Of a stretch of 64,000 bases of DNA, positions 11,259-22,500 are shown in pieces. The first letter of the stretch is position 1. Each line of letters opens with the position of its first letter. A program made the position numbers and the translations under genes. Source of the stretch: Cunninghamia lanceolata (Eukaryota > Streptophyta > Pinopsida > Cupressales > Cupressaceae); NCBI GenBank assembly GCA_027924645.1, contig BSBN01000140.1, positions 13,274,501-13,338,500 of the forward strand, written 5' to 3'. The notes under the pieces are model-generated. The model was not told the origin of the DNA, ran no database searches, and was given only the letters and a program-made list of their open reading frames with translations.

Positions 11259-11594
11259 TAATCATTGCTATAGTGGAGGTGGAAACACCAACATGGGGTT
11301 TGGAAATGGAAATGGATCCTTTTATAGTCTATGATGTCGGGCACCTTGTTTTTGGGTGTACATGTTACTTATAACATATGAGACTACCTCATAATCCCAG
11401 TATGTAGGAGACACCTAACTATGCTTCAAATATGAGGCATACATACCCTACCCTCTATAGGATTTGAACTTGTGATCACTCTTTCAAGAGGGCATGTTTT
11501 TCACCAACAGGACAACTAAAGTTGTATAAGGTAAGCCCATAAACACAAGTTTGAATAAGGAAAACCCATAAACACAACACAACCCTTTTCCCTT
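11259..11594. other. Spacer between Copia-2 and Copia-3
   Basis: A short AT-rich spacer with no open frame and no repeat recognised. Its right end is the insertion point of Copia-3. Confidence 0.5.
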
Positions 11595-11599
11595 CTTGT
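11595..11599. repeat. Copia-3 target-site duplication, left
   Basis: CTTGT directly before the TGTTGTTATATGG LTR start. The identical 5 bp follow the right LTR at 16638-16642. Confidence 0.9.
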
Positions 11600-12045
11600 T
11601 GTTGTTATATGGAACCTAATCAGACTCAGAGGTTAAATTTTCCCCACTTTTATCAGCATGGTTTCCCCCCAAATTATTTAATGAGGGAGTGCAGGGGGCA
11701 ATATTATTTTATTAAGGCATCAAGAGTTATTTTTTCTGTTAGCCGACATAAAAAAACCCTATTTTTGTAACTGACATAAGGCATGATAAAAGTGGCTAAG
11801 GGTTAGGGTTTTTGTTGATATTATATTATAGCATTTGCAATGGTATTGAGTTGTAGGGATTGCTGGTTGTAATCAGTTTGATTTACTGGATAATAATATT
11901 GGACTCTCTATTGGTGGATGTAGCCCGAGTTTGGGTGAACCACATTAAAATTGTCTCTTACAATTATTATTTCAATGTATTTTTCATTCCTCTATTTAAT
12001 CTTTATTTGCATTTAATTGACATCTTCTGCCAACTAACCCTAACA
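11600..12045 (+). repeat. Copia-3 5' LTR
   Basis: 446 bp, starting TGTTGTTATATGGA and ending CTAACCCTAACA. The first third holds the CATGGTTTCCCCCC...GGGAGTGCAGGGGG motif also seen in the Copia-2 LTR. Confidence 0.93.
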
Positions 12046-12047
12046 AG

Positions 12048-12058
12048 TGGTATCAGAG
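12048..12058 (+). other. Copia-3 primer-binding site
   Basis: TGGTATCAGAG, two bases inside the 5' LTR, complementary to initiator Met tRNA. Confidence 0.9.
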
Positions 12059-12130
12059 TGGGTTGTGTTTAATTATCATATGCAGGATGGTATCATGGTT
12101 GAGTGGAAGTCTCATAGTTGAGTGGGAGTA

Positions 12131-12935
12131 ATGGCGGATGAGGGTAAATTGAAGGTTGATAAATTTAGTGGATAGAACTATTAGTTATATAAGATGCAGA
12201 TGGAGGATTACCTCTATCAAAAGGATTTATGGAGGCTGTTGGAAGGAGTATCCAAGAAACTGACAGGAATGACAGATGAGGATTGGAATCTTCTGAAAAG
12301 AAAGGCACTAGGAACTATTCGGTTGTACTTGGAACCATCGGTGGCATTCAATATAACAGAAGCAGAGACAATAGATGATATGATGAAAGATTTGGCTAAA
12401 TTGTATGGAAAACCCTTAGCCTTAAATAAGGTATTTCTCATGAAGTGTTTGTTTAATCTGAAAATTATTAAAGGTAGATCTGTGATAGATCATTTAAATG
12501 AGTTTAATATGATTGTCAGTGAGTTAACTTTTATAAAAGTAAGTTTTGACAAAGTGGTGAGGGCTCTCTTGATATTATGTTCTTTGCCAGAAAGCTGGAA
12601 TAGCCTGGTAATGGTTGTAAGTAACTCTGTCTTTGGTTCAAACACTTTGAAATTTGATGATGTTGTTGGTGTTATCCTTAGTGAGGAAATGTGACCAAAA
12701 AGCTTAGGAGGGTCCACATCAAGTAGTGTTTTGAATGTAGAAAGCAGGGGGAGATCAAAGGAGAGAGGAAAAGGTTTTGGAGGCCATGGGAAGTCACAAG
12801 TAAAATCAAAGGATAAGAGATCCCAATCCAGAGGATAGAAGGATTGCTGGTACTATGGGAAACTAGGTCATCTGAAGAAAGATTGTTGGTCTCAGTAGAA
12901 TAAAGAAGGAGACAAACAAGAAGCCAATAAGGAGG
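12131..12935 (+). pseudogene. Copia-3 gag
   Basis: It starts MADEGKLKVDKFSG at 12131, where the two expected Trp codons after SG are TAG. The long open piece (12194-12694) has WRLLEGVSKKLTGMTDEDW, LCSLPESWNSLVM and FDDVVGVILSEEM, the copia gag pattern. A stop follows SEEM, then a Gly/Lys/Ser-rich stretch and a zinc knuckle in which the second Cys is Tyr (CWYYGKLGHLKKDC). All pieces are in one frame, so the damage here is nonsense only. Confidence 0.88.
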
Positions 12936-12940
12936 CAAAT

Positions 12941-13228
12941 GTGGTAAGTAATAAATCTAAAGATGATACTTTGATTCTTTCCCTAGATAATGCTGATGAT
13001 TCATGGGTTTTAGATTCAGGGGACTCATTTCATGCTACACCTCATAGAAGTTATATTCTTGATTATGTCCAAGGGGTTTTTGGGCTATTTTATTTGGGAG
13101 ATAACGAACCCTATCAGATTGTTGGAAAAGGAAGAATTAAGATTAAGTTACAGAATGGGAATCATTGGCTACTACAAGAGGTAAGTCATGTTCCAAAGCT
13201 CAATAAGAATTTAATTTTAGCAAGGTAG
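12941..13228 (+). pseudogene. Copia-3 aspartic protease
   Basis: The same frame as gag. It reads WVLDSGDSFHATPHRSYI, where the D-S-G triad is kept although the next residue, usually Ala, is Asp. It is followed by GKGRIKIKLQNG and VSHVPKLNKNLI, the usual approach to the integrase linker. It stops at TAG after LAR. Confidence 0.85.
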
Positions 13229-13259
13229 CTTGCTAAAGAAGGTTGCATTACTACATTTA

Positions 13260-14040
13260 CTGATAAAAATTGGAAGGTTTCAAAAGGTGCCTTAATAGTA
13301 GCAAAAGGTGTGAAAGTAGGAACCTTATATCTTTGTACAGTTCATATTGTTTCTTCTACTTTAGTTGTTGCAAAGAAAAAACAAATAGGTTTAGGAACAG
13401 TTGCTGCAGTTTTGCAGGAACAGACTGAAATAGTTGTTGCAGGTTCTGAGACAACACTGTGGTATAACAGACTTGGGCATATGAGTGAAAAAGGTATGAA
13501 GGTGCTTCATTCTAAGAAAGTTTTACTAGGTCTAAAATTTATTAATATGGATTTCTATGAAAGTTGTGTGTATGGAAAACAAAAGAGAGTCAATTTTCTC
13601 AAGGATGGGAAGCAAAAACAAGATGAAAAGTTGGAGCTTGTGCATACAGATGTATGGGGACTAGCTTAGGTATCTTCTCTTGGTGGCTCTCAATATTATG
13701 TTACATTCATAGATGGTGCAACTAGGAAGCTTTGGATTTATTTCCTCAGGTAGAAATCTGATGTATTTGAAACATTTAAGAAATGGAGAAGCTTGGTTGA
13801 GAATGGGTAAAAGATTAAAATGTCTCAGATCTAGTAATGGTGGTGAGTATTGTAACAAAGAATTTGAGGATTATTGTTCCTTTAATGGAATTTGTAGGCA
13901 GAAAATGGTTCCAGGGACTCCACAAGAAAATAGACTGGTTGAACACATGAACAGGACAATAATGGAGCATGCAAGGACCATGAGATTACATGTTGGTCTG
14001 CCTTTAAATATGGGGGCAACACCACTGTATAAATAATTAA
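13260..14040 (+). pseudogene. Copia-3 integrase
   Basis: The zinc-binding part reads LWYNRLGHMSEKGM and ESCVYGKQKRV (HHCC). The core has ELVHTDVWG (first Asp), then a stop and a frameshift near 13805. It continues in another frame with CLRSSNGGEYC, where the second catalytic Asp is Ser, and PQENRLVEHMNRT, where the catalytic Glu is kept. It is therefore catalytically dead even apart from the frame damage. Confidence 0.87.
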
Positions 14041-14560
14041 TAGAGGTCCTTCAGTTCCTTTGGGTTGTGGTATTCCAGTGGAAGCATGGATAGGTAAGAA
14101 GGTGAATTATTCTTTTCTCAAAACCTTCAGATGTGAAGTATTTGCACATGTAGATTCTGAAAATAGAACCAAGATGGATACAAAATAAAAAAGGTGTACC
14201 TTTGTTGGATATGGCATTGATGAATTTGGTTATAGGCTTTGGGATTTTGAAAATCAAAAAATTGTGAGAAGAAGGGATATTGTATTCAGTGAGAAGTTGT
14301 TGTACAAAGATCAACTGTAGCAACATGAGAAGAAAGAAAATGATTATGTGGTGCTAGATGATACTCAAAATAGTAATGTTCCAGTGGTTCCTCATGCTCT
14401 GCAATAGCAACCAAAAAAACCACAAACTCCAGTGAATGTTAGATGGTCAACAAGGCTAAGTAGAGCTCCTAAAAGGTTTTCTCCCTCTTTACATTCTATT
14501 TTGTTAACAAATGCTAGTGAACTAGAAGGGTATGATGAAGCTATGCAAGTGGATACATAA
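14040..14560 (+). pseudogene. Copia-3 integrase C-terminus and linker
   Basis: Pieces read GCGIPVEAWIGKKVNYSFL, CTFVGYGIDEFGYRLWD and VRRRDIVFSEK, then VRWSTRLSRAPKRFSPS, the usual linker before RT. Several TAG/TAA codons interrupt the frame. Confidence 0.78.
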
Positions 14561-15340
14561 GTTCAGTGGGAACTTGCAATGAAAGAAGAAATGGACTCCT
14601 TGCTGAAAAATAAAACTTGAGAATTATACAAGTTGCCTACATGTAAAAAGGCTTTACCAAACAAATGGGTTTATAGGTTGAAAGAGGAAGATGGAGGTAA
14701 GAACAGATTTAAAGCCAGGTTAGTTGTAAAAGGATTTTCATAGAAAAGGGCATTGACTTTGATGAGAATTTTTCTCCAGCTATTAATATGACTTATATTC
14801 GTACTATTTTAAGTATTGTAGCTATTGAAGATTTGCATTTACAACAACTACATGTGAAAACTACATTTCTCCATGGTGATTTGTAGGAGGAGATATATAT
14901 GGAACAACCATAGGGATTTCAGGTCAAAGGTAAGGAGAAATTGGTGTGTAGATTGAAGAAGAGTTTGTATGGCCTAAAACAAGCACCTTGGCAATGGTAT
15001 TTGAAATTTGATAGTTTTATGGATGAGCAAGGCTATAGTTGGTGTAATTCTGACCATTCCATTTATTTTAAGAGGTTGGATAATGACAGTTACATTGTTT
15101 TATGTTTATATGTTGATGACATGCTTGTAGCTAGGTCTAAAATGCATCACATAAAAGAGTTAAAACAGCAGTTAGCATAGTCATTTGCTACGAAGGATTT
15201 GGGGACAACAAAACAAATCCTTGGTATGAAAATTTATAGAGATAGGAAGAATAGAAAATTGACTATCTCAGGCTGATTATGTTGAAAAGGTGTTGTAGAG
15301 ATTCCATATGGAGAATACAAAAGTTGTCAGCACACGTTTG
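14561..15340 (+). pseudogene. Copia-3 reverse transcriptase
   Basis: The N-terminal part reads ALPNKWVYRLKEEDGGKNRF. A shift after GFS breaks the middle. The open piece 14941-15180 gives [19 protein letters not shown] and CLYVDDMLVARSK, with YVDD intact. A stop at 15178 and another frame change cut off the rest. Confidence 0.86.
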
Positions 15341-16026
15341 CCAAGTCATTTGAAATTGACTAAGGAAATGTGTCCAAAGACACAAGAGGAAGAAAAATGT
15401 CCAAGGTACCATATGCTTCAGCTATAGGAAGTTTAATGTATGCCATGGTATACACGAGACCAGATATTGCACATACTGTAGGAGTTGTAAGCAGGTATAT
15501 GAGTCATCCCAGATTGGAGCATTGGAATGCAGTAAAATGGATTCTTATATATTTGAGAGGTACATCTAATAAAAACTTATGTTTTGTGAGCTCTAACACT
15601 GATTTACCAAGTTATGTAGACTCAAATTTGGTAGGGGATATTGATACCAGGCATAGTACTACAGGTTATGTCTTTATTGTAGGTGGGAGAACGATGAGTT
15701 GGATCTCATAGTTGCCAAAGGTGGTTGCTTTATCCACCATGGAGGCAGAGTATGTAGCTATAATAGAGGCAAGCAAGGAGATGATATGGTTGCAATCTTT
15801 CATGGAAGAATTGGGCAAACAATAGGCTAACAGTTATTTGTTTATAGACAGTTAGAGTGCCATACATCTTGCAAAGAATTATGCCTTGCATTCAAAGACC
15901 AAACACATACAGTTGAGGTATCACTTCATTCGATTGGTGTTGGATGATGGATAGTTATGGCTAGAAAAGATACATACAGATGAAAATCTAGCGGATGTGT
16001 TTACAAAGGCAGTGACAAGAAGTTGA
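15341..16026 (+). pseudogene. Copia-3 RNase H
   Basis: The open piece 15370-15711 has KVPYASAIGSLMYAMVYTRPD and SYVDSNLVGDIDTRHSTTGYVF. After a TAG the same frame gives STMEAEYVAIIEASKEMIWL, then [20 protein letters not shown] and ADVFTKAVTRS, with TGA at 16024-16026 as the natural polyprotein end. It is among the best preserved parts of this element. Confidence 0.86.
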
Positions 16027-16192
16027 GCTTCTCTTCAACTTCAATTGGTCTTCAAGACTGAAAATAAAAATCAGAACAACAGAGTCCATGGTGCTTATTT
16101 CCAGTGGGAGCTACAGGGTCAGTGATGTTATGATCAGTCTCCAAGTGGGAGATGATATGGTGTGGAGTCTGATCCATCTCCAAGTGGGAGAT
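16027..16192 (+). other. Copia-3 3' untranslated region with two PPT-like tracts
   Basis: The tract CCAAGTGGGAGAT occurs twice, at 16141-16153 and 16180-16192. The second abuts the 3' LTR and is the functional polypurine tract by position. A third, weaker version (CCAGTGGGAG) is near 16101. Confidence 0.75.
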
Positions 16193-16637
16193 TGTTGTTA
16201 TATGGAGCCTAATCAGACTCAAAGGTTAAATTTTCCCCACTTTTATCGGCACGGTTTCCCCCCAAATTATTTAACGGGGGAGTGCAGGGGGTAGTATTAT
16301 TTTATTAAGGCATCAGGAGTTATTTTTTCTATTAGCTGACATAAAAAACCCTATTTTTTTAACCGACATAAGGCTTGATAAGAGTCTCTAAGGGTTAGGG
16401 TTTTCGTTGATATTATATTGTAGCATTTTCAGGGGTATTCAATTGCAAGGATTGATGGATGTAATCGGTTTGATTTATTGGATAATAATATTGGACTATC
16501 TATTGGTGAATGTAGCCTGATTTTGGGTGAACCGTGCTAAAATTGTCTCTCACAATTATTATTTCTATGTATTTTTCATTCCTCTGTTTAATCTTTATTT
16601 ATATTTAATTGATATCTTCTACCGACTAACCCTAACA
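16193..16637 (+). repeat. Copia-3 3' LTR
   Basis: 445 bp, the partner of 11600-12045 with identical termini. Most of the differences are transitions. Confidence 0.93.
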
Positions 16638-16642
16638 CTTGT
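16638..16642. repeat. Copia-3 target-site duplication, right
   Basis: CTTGT, identical to 11595-11599. Confidence 0.9.
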
Positions 16643-18988
16643 TTGTCTATAGGTCGCATCCAGATGAATTAGATGACAACAAGCTATAGGAAGGAAAAGA
16701 TTGACAAAAGAAGGCACACAGATCTAAAGTCCTATAATGCCCTAATCTAGGTCTAGGGAATCCAGTGTGCTAGTACTTATGCATTCTCAAACTTATGTTC
16801 CTATTCTACACTGTCTCTTAATCTCTGTTGTACTTTCAGAAGCTCTGTATCTATTTTTGACAGTCATTTATTGGTCAATCTTGCATAATTAGGGTTTCAT
16901 GTATTGCCCTAGTTTGGTTGGTTGAATTTGGTTGACACTCCTTCATACAACAAAGGGAAAAAACCCCTGTAGTTTGGTTCTCCTTTACAAGGTAGAAGCT
17001 AAACTTGGTTTTTGTCCAAATTCTTATAGAAGAGGGTTTGATCTAGTTTAACCTTTTAGGCTAAGTCTCCCTTCTTCATCTAACATTTTGGTAACCTGAT
17101 GTATCTTGTACCCTTGTATCCTTCGTGCTTTAGATCTGAGTTATTTGATACCCTAAATCTAATTAGGTTGAGTTCATTGATCATTTAACATAGTTTCATA
17201 CCTTGCTTTTTGCATTTGATCCATTATTAGGATAACAAAAAAACTTGCATTCCTTGAAAATCTAATTAGTCTTGAACCTAGGGTTTGTAGATTAGTGTGT
17301 TGTTTTAAATCTTAGTGACATGAATTGGTGTATTAAAGTGATTTCATTTTCTATACCTTATATTTTCTTGTGTTTAGAAAATTCTTGCATCTTGGCATTT
17401 AAAAATTTGAAAATCAAGCATTTGACTTAGGTGTATAAAAAGTATATTTTGACATTGTCTATATGTCATAAATATGTATCATCATAGCATGATACAATTT
17501 TTTTTGTGCATCAGATCTAATTAGTATTACATCAATTACTCATTTCATAGTGGTATATTTGGTATTTACAGTTCTTCATTATTAGGGGTTTTCAAAAATC
17601 TTGCATTTTTAAGAAATACTAGCAAGTCTTCAAGCCTAAGGTTTGTGATTAGTATCTTGTTTTAGATTTTTATGATGTTATTTTCTTCCCAAATCTGATT
17701 TCATATTGCTTAAGAATATCATAAATATCATCTTGATTTGAAATTTGAAAGATAGAGCATTCTTGAATTGTTAGATTTAGGGTTTGACTTGAATATGAGC
17801 ATTGTTTAATTTAAATTGAGCTTGAGTAGAGGTGAATTTGATCAAAAGGTTTATTATTGTATTATATGTGTTTACATTTAATCAAAAGTGCAATACATTG
17901 ACTCATTTAAACAAAAAATCAACATCTTCCTTCATCACATCATTCATTTGTTCTTTGTGTGCATCTTGTGTGTCACTAAAGCTTGTAAACAAGTTGAGTT
18001 TTATGACTTGGTGCCCCAATTCTAACACCCTTGTGTGAAGAAATCATCAAATTGTGGGTTCTAACTATTTGAATAGCACTGATATCAACACATCAGAACC
18101 CCAATTCATAAGTCCTATCACACAAGAGGGCCCATCACTTCTTCATGACATCCCTACTTAACATATTCCAGAACCATCAACTTTTCATGAAACCATTGAC
18201 ATAGAGGACATTGTGGCTCATGTTTCTGAAGATCAATGGAACAAATAAAGGCACAAGTGAAGCAATCGAGAGAGGTGATAAGATTGAGGTTATCACATCT
18301 AACATGGATACTAGGGAAGGAAAACAAAAGTGTACAACAAATATAGATCCTTACTAGTCTAGTAGAGGTAGAGGCAACACATATTTAGACTGAAGATCAC
18401 ATTTAGGTGTTACATTAGGCTAACACTCAGTGGGATACCACTCTGGCACAAACTAAGATCTTATATAAGAACATCCTCCCAAGTAATTGAATCCACATGT
18501 CTTTAGGACAAGAAATATTTTAAAAAGGACGGATGATGTTGGTAGGGTACATGATAGACAAAAGAATCTACCACAAGTCACCACAAATGGAGTGCAGAGG
18601 GCAAGGCTAACTAGGGATAGTAGATATAAGGTTATTTTGTAAGGGAAACATCCCTATTAGACTAGAATGTATAATGATAGTGAATTAGGAAGATAAGAGA
18701 AAAACATTATTAGAGAAGATATACAATAGAGCAAAGACTCAGACCTTATTGTACTAGATGTTGAATATATATAATAGAGACATAAGTATTGTGAAGTAAT
18801 ATTTTGAATGTTTATGATGTTGATGATAACTTATGCATGACCTTTACTTACTGCAACATGTTTTTGATATTAGTAAGCTACAACACAAGTGCATATCCCA
18901 ATAACAATAACCCAAAGGGAAGCAAAACAAGCCCATGCCACGAACAACACAAAAATGACTAACTAAAAATAATAGTTCATAACATTAT
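16643..18988. other. Unassigned AT-rich DNA
   Basis: No frame longer than about 70 codons and no known family recognised. A TGGTGCCCCAATTC word at 18009 has the form of a primer-binding site (TGG plus GC-rich start) but no LTR pair was found around it. A short stretch near 18240-18360 is fairly free of stops on the plus strand but resembles nothing I know. Confidence 0.4.
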
Positions 18989-19505
18989 CAGAATAAAGCA
19001 AGGTCTAGATAATAGAACAAAAGTAAAAAATAATTAAATAGATCTTTCCAGCCATCATTTAGAAACATTAGTAGCTCCTTCTTGTTCTCAGTCTTCACAT
19101 CCTTTTCAGCATTGTGTTCTTCCTATAGAGTGGTAAAAGTAGTGGCCGCCCAGTGGATGACTTTCAGAAAAATGGTCACCAACACCTTGACCTTAGCTTC
19201 CATAGAAGAGAGTTGAGACTTAACCTCCCCAAGCTCTTGCATGATATTCTTGTTAGATGCACCCTCCTTGGTACTTTTCACCTCTTTCTCTGGAGTCTCT
19301 AGAATCTCAACATCATTCTATTCAGTATCATAATACAAATTATTTAGAGTCAAAGTGGCTCACTCCCTCTTGATCTTGCATAGGGATAGTCTTTACTTCC
19401 TTAATCTCAATCTCATTCTTTGAGTCATCAGGGTTAGAAGCAAAGGAGTAATCAGCAATTTTTAAAACTCGTGGCTTCCCCCCTACCAGTTGTTGATGGT
19501 GGTTT
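18989..19505 (-). pseudogene. Decayed protein-coding remnant, family unknown
   Basis: Minus-strand translation stays protein-like for about 170 residues with one frame change near 19375 and a few nonsense codons. It reads GGKPRVLKIADYSFA, then an acidic KNEIEIKEVKTIP part, LNNLYYDTE, EILETPEKEVKSTKEG, a heptad-like helical stretch MQELGEVKSQLSSMEAKVKVL, and FLNDGWKDLFNYFLL. The order (acidic linker, coiled coil, short hydrophobic end) looks like the C-terminal part of a real protein. I do not recognise the family; it could be an old mobile-element protein or a host gene fragment. Confidence 0.45.
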
Positions 19506-22500
19506 TAGCACACAACAATGCAGGTGAAATAAGGACTATCTAACTTCTCTTGCAAAATATCCTACCCTAGGTAAGACTACTCCAAGGATTCTACAGATAG
19601 GTCTTAGCTTGCATGGAATAACTTAGTTGGAATGTCTAGCTATTCCAACAAGGGGTCTTACATGAATTGATAGGGTTTATAAAAGATAACAACAATGTAT
19701 ATACAGAAACCCTAGATGGATCAGACTGTGAAGTCTGAAATTCTCTAGCAGATAATCAATGTAATGTTTCTCAAACCCTAAATCTACCAAACTTTATGTA
19801 AAGAAAATGCAAAAGGAAAGGGAGAGAGAGAAGGGATAAGAAATCCTATAGACAATTGCATAAATGATCAACAAATAGATAGATAGATTCCCAATAACAA
19901 ACAAATCCTTTTTTAACCAAGTAACCCACAACACCACAAAGATTGTGCAATCTTCTAAGGAAATGCGATGATTTTCAAATTTTAGATGGTTCATCAAACA
20001 CCCAATCCCTGGCACAGCTCAATGAAATCATACAATCAAACCTATCTCATAAACTATGTCTAGACTAACCATGCACAATGACATACAATTAGCAAGCCAT
20101 CAATGGTATGGATAGGAAATCCATCAAATATTTGAATGATTAACCACAATTGCAACTCAATATCAACTAATTTCAAATTGACATGAACAATGAAATCTAA
20201 AATGAGACAACACAGAAACACAAATTCCCAGCAACCTACAAAACTTGCTTTGTATTTATTGATTTTTTGCAGAGTCTCAGCAATTCATTGTCAAATCTTA
20301 CTTACAATGAGAGGAAATGATGGCCCATTTATGGACAAGGTACCATACCGAGTTTTCAATGGATAGTGGAGATTAACTCAACACCAATGGTCCAGATTAT
20401 ATGGCATTTAATGTAATACATCAATCAGTTACTTTTGTAGATTTCATTTTGTCCTTTAGGAAAAAGACAAAAAACAACTTGCAAATACATTGAATCTAGA
20501 CAAAATGGATGCCCATTTGGATATACATGCCAAAGAGCCACTTTCAAAGATAAAATATTGTTAAAATAAAGTCATAGGACCTTTGAAAACTTGAGCCGAT
20601 GTGGCTTGATGGAATTCCAAGTGCTAACTAGATCAAGAGGAGTGTGTGGCACATTTTTGGTGAAGACATGTCCAACTAGATGCTTACTGGACCAACATTG
20701 CATGACTGGATGGCTAGGACAACTGTGGATATGTCTTGGACATTAGATTGGATCTACAAGAACAACAGTGAAGTAGACTTGATCTGATGTGCCTTCAAGA
20801 TCTTGGGACTCATCTCCACCATCTTGGACATGATATTGACTTTCACTTGCAAATACAATAGTAGTTTGCCCAACATAATGATGATTCTACATGTCTGGGT
20901 TAGCACTGCATCTCTGTGTGTACAACCTTCCAAGACAGCTCCAATTAGCTCCAACAAGCTGCTTTGTGCTCTCAAATCTTCAATTCACAAAGACAAGCAT
21001 CAATTTCATAAAAAAACAATTATTTTCCATCAATATAGGTCAATAAACATCCATTTGCAGCCTTGGATTCATTTGGAACAGTTCATTGTCAATGTTGCTT
21101 CCTTGTAGACAACTTCATAAATCCATTGGTTTTTGCATGATTTTCTACATTTTTCATCATTTTCAAGTACACATTTGGCCAATATAATGCTCTAGGAGGT
21201 TTTCATGCTCATTAGGATCCATTTGGATACTTTTATTTAGCTTTTTTATAGCCTTTTTTGCAAAAAATAGGATTTTTGGGAGATATTGCACATTCATGTG
21301 CAGTAGCATTAATTAATGCAAAATAGACAGAAAATCCACAAAAACCTACTAAAAATATCCATCATGATGTGATAAATAGATGTGATATTCAAGTCCACCA
21401 TAAAAATCCAATTTGCACCTTGAAAAAATAAGTATTTTGGCTCAGATCGATGAAAAGCACTAATTTTGAGTCCTACTAACCTAGCACTGATTTCAGGTGC
21501 TACTGACTTAAGGCAGTGGAGGTCCAATTTAGCGCTAAGTTCAATTCATGCCTTTGGTGGGGATTTAGGCTCCTACTATCTTGTGTGGATTTTGGGTAGT
21601 GTTGTACAACTGCAGTAGGGAGTGATTTCAGCGCAAGGCAATAGGCAGGCCTTTTAGCACAAAACATGCAATGTTAGTTCAGCAAGGTTTTTGGTTCAGA
21701 TCGACCAATGCAAATATTTGAGTGTTGTGATATAAAGTTAGTTAGTCCATTTTTTAGTGCAAGTCTATAGGTGGAAATTTTGGTGCTAGGGCCACATTTC
21801 CAAGTGAGTAGGAGATTATGATAGTGTCGACTAGTGCGTATTTAGGTAGGTAGTGTACAAAGTCAGTGGAGGTTGATTTCAGTGAAAGTCAGAAGAAACC
21901 CATTTTAGTGCTAAGTGTGCAAAGGGGATGTTGGTTGTTTTAAATTCCCAACCTGATTCTCACAGCAAATCTATCAAATAGCCACTTATTAATGATTAAT
22001 CTGCCTTAAGGGATTGGCCAATGAATAGGAGGTTAGGGAAATAAGGCTTTCTCAATCCCCCTTTTCTTCCTCTACACTTTAGGCTCTATGAAACCAAGGA
22101 GGGTATTCCTATGTAGATGGATTTATTACTAATTCTCTAGCTATCTTTCTTTAACTAATGTCTTCTTTTCTTGAGGATAACATTGCTCTACTCAAATGGG
22201 TAGAGTTTTCCAGAGATATTAGCTGGTCAATACTGTTCCTATCACAAATATGTTCATTGTAAAATACTTGAAAGAATGTTTGATAATTAAAGGTATTGGG
22301 TAGATTCTTTAAGCTCTTATGTTATTCTTTGCAAAGGAACATGAAAAACTTAATCAAAATAAATATCCTAAAAGCCTATTGCTGGAAAGGAAAATATTTG
22401 GATTGATTTTTAAAATATGTTGAGGATAATCAGAGGGGCATAAGTTCAACATAGTATCCATGAAACAGATCAATGCCTATCCAAGGGCCAAAGAGTCAAA

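Larger units (their letters stand above)
11600..16637 (+). mobile_element. Copia-3: complete-length Ty1/copia element with target duplication
   Basis: LTRs at 11600-12045 and 16193-16637, a perfect 5-bp target duplication (CTTGT), a primer-binding site and a polypurine tract define the ends. Inside, the order is gag, zinc knuckle, protease, integrase, RT, RNase H. By eye the LTRs differ at about 47 of 446 positions (about 10%), mostly transitions, so the insertion is old. The frame carries many stops and several shifts. The wording [17 protein letters not shown] and CLYVDDM suggests the Tork/Tnt1-like branch, in a different family from Copia-1. Confidence 0.93.

Noticed and set aside
12217..12441. 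Minus-strand frame opposite Copia-3 gag
   Set aside because: Shadow of the plus-strand gag, which has clear copia motifs.
20754..20975. 73-codon minus-strand frame
   Set aside because: No recognisable motif, no continuation in neighbouring frames and ordinary composition for the region.
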